A stretch of DNA of 64,000 nucleotides from CAJMGO01 sp900557305 (lineage in GTDB: Bacteria; Bacillota_I; Bacilli_A; RF39; UBA660), in the NCBI GenBank assembly GCA_905212975.1, contig CAJMGO010000006.1:1-64000 (forward strand), written 5' to 3'. Every line of letters begins with the position of its first letter. Position 1 is the first letter of the stretch. Positions 58,830 to 64,000 of this stretch are shown in pieces. The notes under the pieces were generated by a model. It made no database searches and was not told the DNA's origin. It saw nothing but the letters and a program-made list of their open reading frames with translations. The translations under genes and the position numbers were made by a program.

Positions 58830-60690
58830 GATTATATTCTTTCTTTATGTATACTGATAAAACTGAAATATCTGCTGGATTAACTCCACTTATTCTTAAT
58901 GCTTGACCAATTGAAGTTGGCATTACTTCTTTTAATTTTTGTCTTGCCTCACTTGCTATATTTTTTACCTTATCATAATTTATATTTTCAGGAATTTTTT
59001 TATTTTCAAGACTTAACATTTTTTGAGCTTCTTTTTCTTCTTTTATTATATATCCCTCATATTTAATTTGAATTAATGCTTCTTCTATTTCTACTTTTTT
59101 ATAATCTAATTTAACAATATTTAATAAATGTTCCAAAGTTATTTCTGGTCTTTTTACAAACTCATATAAATAAAATCCATCTTTTATTTCTGGTAAATTA
59201 TTTTGTTTAAAATAATCATTAATTTCTTTTGTTGGAGAAATTTTTATAGTCTTAAATTTTTCTTTTATTTCTTCTATATGCTGTTTTTTCTCTTGAAATC
59301 TTTTATATCTATCTTCTTTTATTAATCCAACTTCATATCCATATTCAGTTAATCTTAAATCTGCATTATCACTTCTTAATAATAATCTATATTCTGCCCT
59401 TGAAGTTAAAAGTCTATATGGATCTCTTATTCCTTTTGTAACTAAATCATCTATTAAAACACCAATATATGCTTCATTTCTTTTTAAAATTAATGGTTCT
59501 TTATTTTCCAATTTTCGTGCTGCATTAATTCCAGCTATTATTCCTTGACCTGCTGCTTCTTCATATCCACTTGTACCATTTATTTGACCCGCAGTAAATA
59601 AGTTTTCTATCAATTTTGTTTCTAATGATCTTTTTAATTGTGTTGGATAAATTGAATCATATTCTATTGCATATGCGTATTTAAGTATTTTAGCATGTTC
59701 AAGTCCTTCAATACTATGTACCATTTGTTCTTGAATATCATGTGGCATTGATGTTGAAAAACCTTGAAGATAGATATCATCATAATATAAACTTTCTGGT
59801 TCTAAGAACAATTGATGTCTTTTTTTATCACTAAATCTTACAACTTTATCTTCAATTGATGGACAATATCTTGGACCTATTCCTTTTATATCATCTAAAC
59901 CACCATACATACTTGACTTATTTAAATTATCTCGTATTATTTGATGCGTTTTTTCATTTGTATAAACTATATGACAAGGAACTTGCGAATTGATATCATA
60001 TAATGGTTCTGTATCAAAGCTAAATGTATGATATTCTTTATCTCCTTCTTCAATTCTAGTTTTTGAAAAATCAATTGATGCTTTTTCAAGTCTTTGAGGT
60101 GTACCAGTTTTCAATCTTTTTATTACAAAACCTAACTTTTTTAAATTTTCACTCAAGAAATTTGAAGGCTTTTCTCCATGTGGTCCTTCTCTTCTTCTAG
60201 TATCACCTACTAAAATATCTGATGCTAAATATGTTCCAGTTGTTAAAATAACAGAATTACTTGTTATTTGAGTTCCATCTTCTAAAATTACACCTTTTAC
60301 CTTATTTTGTTCTACTATTAAATTTTCAACAATACCTTCTTTTATTTCAAGATATTTTTCTTCTTTTAAATTTTTTAACATTTCCTTTGGATATGTGATT
60401 TTATCTCCTTGTGCTCTTAAGGCTTGAACAGCTGGGCCTTTTTTAAAATTAAGCATTTTTATCTGTAAATGTGTTCTATCCGTATTTATACCCATTTGTC
60501 CACCTAATGCATCAATTTCTCTTACCACAATTCCTTTTGCACTTCCACCTATAGATGGATTACATGGCATATCAGCTATATTTTTCAAATTACCTGTCAC
60601 TAATAACGTTTTATGTTTCATTCTTGAAGTAGCTAAAGCTGCTTCACATCCAGCATGTCCTCCACCAACAACTATAACTTCATAATTCAT
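58816..60690 (-). CDS. mnmG: tRNA uridine-34 carboxymethylaminomethyl synthase, FAD subunit
   Basis: The 624-residue protein (GidA) has the FAD-binding VVGGGHAGCEAALATSRM, the Cys loop motif GTPQRLEK and the GTSGYEEAAGQGIIAGINAA second FAD site, and C-terminal helical domain for tRNA and MnmE binding. With MnmE it installs cmnm5 at U34 of several tRNAs. Length is standard; it overlaps rsmG by 14 bases. AGGTGA lies upstream. Confidence 0.97.
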   Translation of the reverse strand: MNYEVIVVGGGHAGCEAALATSRMKHKTLLVTGNLKNIADMPCNPSIGGSAKGIVVREIDALGGQMGINTDRTHLQIKMLNFKKGPAVQALRAQGDKITYPKEMLKNLKEEKYLEIKEGIVENLIVEQNKVKGVILEDGTQITSNSVILTTGTYLASDILVGDTRRREGPHGEKPSNFLSENLKKLGFVIKRLKTGTPQRLEKASIDFSKTRIEEGDKEYHTFSFDTEPLYDINSQVPCHIVYTNEKTHQIIRDNLNKSSMYGGLDDIKGIGPRYCPSIEDKVVRFSDKKRHQLFLEPESLYYDDIYLQGFSTSMPHDIQEQMVHSIEGLEHAKILKYAYAIEYDSIYPTQLKRSLETKLIENLFTAGQINGTSGYEEAAGQGIIAGINAARKLENKEPLILKRNEAYIGVLIDDLVTKGIRDPYRLLTSRAEYRLLLRSDNADLRLTEYGYEVGLIKEDRYKRFQEKKQHIEEIKEKFKTIKISPTKEINDYFKQNNLPEIKDGFYLYEFVKRPEITLEHLLNIVKLDYKKVEIEEALIQIKYEGYIIKEEKEAQKMLSLENKKIPENINYDKVKNIASEARQKLKEVMPTSIGQALRISGVNPADISVLSVYIKKEYNHEFK

Positions 60691-60793
60691 AAGTTCACCT
60701 CACATAATTTTCCTCTATATTATACTCTTTATTAATTAAATAAACAATAAAAAAATTGATATGTTATTACCAATTTTCTTCATTTTAATGATA

Positions 60794-62149
60794 TTACTTT
60801 CCTAAACAAAATCTACTAAACATTTGATCAATTAATTCTTCTTCATATGTTTCACCTATAATTTCACCTAATTTTTTCCATAATGACCTTATATCAAATT
60901 CTAATAAATCTATAAAACAATTATTATTTAATTTTTTTTCTATTTCATAACTTAAATCTACACATTCTCTTAATTTAGATATTGATCTTGAATTTGTTAA
61001 ATATGTTAGATCTGAGTTTTCTATTTTATTTAAATTAAATACTTCTTCTATTTTATTTTTTAATTGATCTATATTAATATTTTTTGTAGCACTTATTTTT
61101 ATAGCTTCTTGTTCTATATTTTGACTGATTATTAATTTTTTTGGTAAATCAATCTTATTTATAATAATGATATGGTTTTTATTTTTTATTTCATTTAATA
61201 TATGTTCTTCTTCATCAGTTAGTTCTTCATTATTATTTAACATAAAAAGTACTAAATCAGATTCTTTAATTAATTTTAAACTTTTTTCTACACCTATTTT
61301 TTCTACTATATCTTCTGTTTTCCTAATTCCTGCTGTATCTACTATATTTAATAATATACCATTTAAATTAATTGTTCCTTCTACTATATCTCTAGTAGTT
61401 CCTTCAATATCTGTTACTATTGCTTTTTCTTCTTCAAGTAAATTATTTAAAAGACTACTTTTACCTACATTTGGTCTACCTATTATACAAGTTTTTATAC
61501 CTTCTTTAATTATTTGTCCATTCTCACTATTTTTTAATAACTCTTTCATTTCATTACTGATATTATTTAATTTATTTTTTATTTTCTCAATAGTCAAATT
61601 TTCTACATCATCATATTCAGGATAATCTATATTTACAGCTATATTAGAAATTATTTCAATTAATTTTTCTCTTAAATTTTTAATTTTAAGTGTTACATTA
61701 CCATTTAATTGATTAATGGCTACATTACGAGATAACTCTGTTTTTGCTTCTATTAAATCCATTACTCCTTCTGCTTCTATTAAATCAATCCTTCCATTTA
61801 AAAATGCTCTTTTTGTAAATTCTCCTGGTTCTGCTAATCTACACCCTTTTAAAAGTAAAAGTTCTAGTATTTTTTTTGTAGTTGCTATACCACCATGACA
61901 ATTTATTTCTATAATATTTTCACATGTAAAAGTTTTTGGAGCCTTCATTACCGATACTAATACCTCATCTATTATTTTATTTTCATCAATAATATGTCCA
62001 TAATTTATAGTATGTGTATTAACTTTTGTTAGATCTTTTCCTTTAAAAATACTATTTACTATTTTTATTGCTTCTGATCCGCTTACTCTTATTATAGATA
62101 TTGCTCCAACACCAAGTGCTGTTGAAATAGCTGCAATTGTGTCATTCAT
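60794..62149 (-). CDS. mnmE: tRNA modification GTPase
   Basis: The 451-residue partner of MnmG has an N-terminal folate-binding domain, helical domain and inserted G domain: GRPNVGKSSLLNNLL, the DIEGTTRD switch, DTAGIRKT and NKID. The last residues, FCLGK, hold the essential C-(I/L)-G-K motif. I chose ATG 62149 (MNDTIAAIST) because homologues start there and GAAAGAAG precedes it; the longer frame to 62182 is less likely. It binds 5-formyl-THF. Confidence 0.97.
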   Translation of the reverse strand: MNDTIAAISTALGVGAISIIRVSGSEAIKIVNSIFKGKDLTKVNTHTINYGHIIDENKIIDEVLVSVMKAPKTFTCENIIEINCHGGIATTKKILELLLLKGCRLAEPGEFTKRAFLNGRIDLIEAEGVMDLIEAKTELSRNVAINQLNGNVTLKIKNLREKLIEIISNIAVNIDYPEYDDVENLTIEKIKNKLNNISNEMKELLKNSENGQIIKEGIKTCIIGRPNVGKSSLLNNLLEEEKAIVTDIEGTTRDIVEGTINLNGILLNIVDTAGIRKTEDIVEKIGVEKSLKLIKESDLVLFMLNNNEELTDEEEHILNEIKNKNHIIIINKIDLPKKLIISQNIEQEAIKISATKNINIDQLKNKIEEVFNLNKIENSDLTYLTNSRSISKLRECVDLSYEIEKKLNNNCFIDLLEFDIRSLWKKLGEIIGETYEEELIDQMFSRFCLGK

Positions 62150-62202
62150 ATAAATTCTTCTTTCTTTATTAGATAATAACATAAAAATTATTTTTAAACA
62201 AT

Positions 62203-62227
62203 AAAAAAGTAGCCTTATAACTACTTT
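62203..62227 (-). terminator. jag terminator
   Basis: AAAGTAG (62206-62212) and CTACTTT (62221-62227) pair around CCTTATAA; the minus strand continues into T-rich sequence. Confidence 0.65.
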
Positions 62228-62838
62228 CCTACATATTTTATAACAACGTGTCTTTCTTTTCCTTCTCCAACACTTTCAGTTTCTAAATCAGGAAATTCAC
62301 TTACAATTGTATGTACTATTCTTCTATTGTAAGAATTCATTGGATCTAATGAAGTATCAACTTTTGTTTTTAAGACTTCTTTTGCAATATTTTTAATATT
62401 TTTTTCTAATTTTTTTGTTTGTTCATATTTATAATTTGATATATCGACATTAATTTTTATTTTATTTTGCAAATCATTTTGAGAAATTTGTCTTAATAAA
62501 CACTGTATAGCATCTAAAGTTTTTCCTTCTTTACCAATTAATATTGAATTGTTACTTGTTACTAAATTAATATTATATATATTATCTTCAGTTATATTTA
62601 TTTCTGATTCTATTGTTACATTCATTAACTTACTCAATTCGTTGAAAAAATTTTTTAATTGCTTTTTAATTTCTGCTTTTGTTATAACTGATAAATTATA
62701 TTTTTGTGATTTAAAAATTTTTCCTTCAGTAAATTGTTCTAAAATAACTAATTCATTTTCATTACAATTTAATTCTTCGGTTATTTTATTTATTAAATCT
62801 TCTCTATTTTTTCCTTCATACATCAATAAACTAAACAT
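62221..62838 (-). CDS. jag: RNA-binding protein Jag/KhpB
   Basis: The protein of about 205 residues has the Jag N-terminal domain (about 1-50), a KH domain with the variant GxxG loop LIGKEGKTLDAIQCLL and an R3H domain with NSYNRRIVHTIVSEFP and GKERHVVI. It binds RNA and influences division and wall synthesis in Gram-positives. I chose ATG 62838 with GAGGTG upstream; its start overlaps the yidC stop by eight bases. Always beside yidC in this clade. Confidence 0.92.
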   Translation of the reverse strand: MFSLLMYEGKNREDLINKITEELNCNENELVILEQFTEGKIFKSQKYNLSVITKAEIKKQLKNFFNELSKLMNVTIESEINITEDNIYNINLVTSNNSILIGKEGKTLDAIQCLLRQISQNDLQNKIKINVDISNYKYEQTKKLEKNIKNIAKEVLKTKVDTSLDPMNSYNRRIVHTIVSEFPDLETESVGEGKERHVVIKYVGK

Positions 62839-63784
62839 CTTTAACACCTCTTTTTACAATTAAATTTTGCACAATTGTAAATACGTTTGATGTTACCCAA
62901 TATATTGCTATACCTGATGAGATTGAAAATGCTGTAATAGTCATCATTACCACCATAATATTTTGCATTAATTTCATTTGTTTTGCTTGTTCATCACTCA
63001 TTAAACTACTATTTAATTTAAATGAAAAATATGTTGCGGCAGCTATTAAAACTATAAATATTATATAATGAAATTTTCCATTTAATACTGCTGTTAATGG
63101 ACTTGTACCAAGTTGAAAACCTAAGAATGTTTCTTCAAATATTACAGGTATTCTTCCAATTGCTTCATAAAATGCAAAGAATAGTGGAATTTGTATAAAA
63201 GAAAATAAACATCCAGACATTGGATTAATTCCATATTTCTTGTAAAGCATCATCATTTCTTGTGATTTTTGCATCATAGCTTCTTGATTATTTTTATTTT
63301 GATACTTTTTTTCTAATTTTTCTAATTCTGGTTTTGCTTTTTGCATATTTTTTGATTGTTTTGCTGTTTTTAATGTAATTGGCATTACAATTGCTCTAAT
63401 TAAGATTGTTACTAATATTAAAGATAATCCATAACTTTTTACTAGATTTCCTATTTTAATTATAATCCAAGCTAATGGTTTTACAAATATATTAGTCCAT
63501 AACGACTCATATTTACCATTTATTTTCATTTTACTACATTCTTCTAATTTTTTTAAATCAACTTTTGATGATTTCTTTACTGATTTATTATAATTTTCAT
63601 AGATTTTAATTATTTCTTTATCTGTTGGTTTACATAAAATATTTTTTGTAAGTACTTGTCCTGTTGTTTCATTTTTTACTTGTTTACCATCATCTGTTTT
63701 TAAATATTTTGTACAACCTGATAAACTAAATATCATAAGTACTAGCACTAAAATTTTTGTTACATTATTAATTTTTTTCTTCAT
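62831..63784 (-). CDS. yidC: Membrane insertase YidC (lipoprotein form)
   Basis: The 317-residue insertase has a lipoprotein signal with lipobox SGC at about residue 24, an extracytoplasmic P1 stretch, then five helices with VKSYGLSLILVTILIRAIVMPIT, the coiled-coil cytoplasmic loop and MSGCLFSFIQIPLFFAFYEAI. A positively charged groove Arg (LIRAIVMP) is present. It inserts small membrane proteins with or without SecYEG; SpoIIIJ-like YidCs are also needed for sporulation. It overlaps the rnpA stop by about 15 bases. Confidence 0.95.
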   Translation of the reverse strand: MKKKINNVTKILVLVLMIFSLSGCTKYLKTDDGKQVKNETTGQVLTKNILCKPTDKEIIKIYENYNKSVKKSSKVDLKKLEECSKMKINGKYESLWTNIFVKPLAWIIIKIGNLVKSYGLSLILVTILIRAIVMPITLKTAKQSKNMQKAKPELEKLEKKYQNKNNQEAMMQKSQEMMMLYKKYGINPMSGCLFSFIQIPLFFAFYEAIGRIPVIFEETFLGFQLGTSPLTAVLNGKFHYIIFIVLIAAATYFSFKLNSSLMSDEQAKQMKLMQNIMVVMMTITAFSISSGIAIYWVTSNVFTIVQNLIVKRGVKDV

Positions 63785-64000
63785 AATTTTCTCCTTTTTC
63801 TATTAAGTTATTTTTATTTAAAATATACAATAAATGTTCCTCATTATCATGATAATTCAAATCTAAATAACTCTTTCTTATAATTATAATACAATTAAAA
63901 TTATTTTTATAGTGTTTTTTATCAATTATGCTCCTTACCTGTCTTTTTATCTTATTTCTAACTACAGCATTACCTATTTTTTTACTTACAGATATTCCAA
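63768..64000 (-). CDS. rnpA: Ribonuclease P protein component, C-terminal part (runs off right edge)
   Basis: A minus-strand frame enters from the edge and ends TAA at 63768, inside the start of yidC. The first residues, GISVSKKIGNAVVRNKIKRQVR, are the RNase P protein motif that carries the RNR-like RNA-binding helix, followed by an Ile-rich strand FNCIIIIRKSY and a helical tail. The N-terminal third, and presumably rpmH and the origin, lie beyond 64000. It binds the precursor-tRNA leader. Confidence 0.9.
   Translation of the reverse strand, partial: GISVSKKIGNAVVRNKIKRQVRSIIDKKHYKNNFNCIIIIRKSYLDLNYHDNEEHLLYILNKNNLIEKGENYEEKN

Noticed and set aside
1..64000. CRISPR arrays, rRNA operons, riboswitches, intact insertion sequences
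   Set aside because: I saw no regularly spaced direct repeats, rRNA sequence, T-box or known riboswitch core, or transposase gene; only recombinase and relaxase fragments are present.

Overview
This window comes from a very AT-rich (roughly a quarter G+C by eye), spore-forming, Gram-positive bacterium of the Bacilli/low-GC Firmicutes type. It resembles the uncultured gut Bacilli related to Erysipelotrichia and Mollicutes more than Bacillus itself; that placement is inference from gene content. TGA is a normal stop (for example at the end of rplI), so this is not a Mycoplasma-type code. The right edge carries the classic oriC-proximal block rnpA-yidC-jag-mnmE-mnmG-rsmG-parB, so the replication origin should lie just beyond base 64000. 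Almost all genes are on the minus strand, co-oriented with a fork moving leftward from that origin.

Layout from left to right. 1-9.6 kb: a partial membrane histidine kinase, a PlsC-like acyltransferase, the addB-addA recombination nuclease operon and small envelope/secreted proteins. 9.6-13.2 kb: an overlapping cluster with a PLP enzyme, an SDR reductase and a small alarmone synthetase, then a glycosyltransferase. 13.3-15.9 kb: an hsp20/clpB heat-shock pair behind a CIRCE operator laid over a near-consensus promoter. 16-20 kb: small membrane proteins, the CotJ spore-coat pair, a small UvrD-like helicase and a 44-residue YjcZ-like peptide. 20-26.3 kb is the main accessory island. It holds a YunG-uracil-DNA-glycosylase fusion, an ApeA-type HEPN defence locus with its own XRE regulator, a lipoprotein, a two-domain PemK/MazF-like toxin and the scrambled remains of a mobilizable element (serine recombinase and MobV fragments). 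The remains sit behind an intact-looking leader-peptide attenuator and abut the 3' end of tRNA-His.

26.4-51.5 kb is mostly core: an ABC-F protein, tdk, typA, a thermonuclease, a TagO-like enzyme, the spoIID-spoIIQ-spoIIID-mbl cluster, rpiB, rpmE with a leader hairpin, a small ORF-SpoVK-like ATPase-ClpP operon, murA, fba, spoIIR, rlmH, walJ, dnaB, rplI, whiA, lgt and uvrB. 51.6-56.1 kb is a second, smaller variable segment: two unrecognised proteins, a class I amidotransferase, a signal-less DUF11 protein, a PemK-like protein, a GT2-TPR glycosyltransferase and a gene broken by an in-frame TGA. 56.1-64 kb is the origin-side block, with a ParB carrying an unusual 350-residue Q/N-rich insertion.

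Recurring themes. Sporulation genes (spoIID, spoIIQ, spoIIID, spoIIR, cotJ, a SpoVK-like ATPase, a yjcZ-like peptide) indicate a functional endospore programme in a compact genome. Most operons end in AT-rich hairpins that overlap the stop codon. At three genes (apeA, the recombinase remnant and the gene at 41489) a complete intrinsic terminator lies directly in front of the Shine-Dalgarno, which implies read-through or attenuation control. The strongest candidates for undescribed biology are the double-HEPN defence locus with its leader terminator, the leader-peptide attenuator beside tRNA-His, and the SpoVK-like/ClpP operon.
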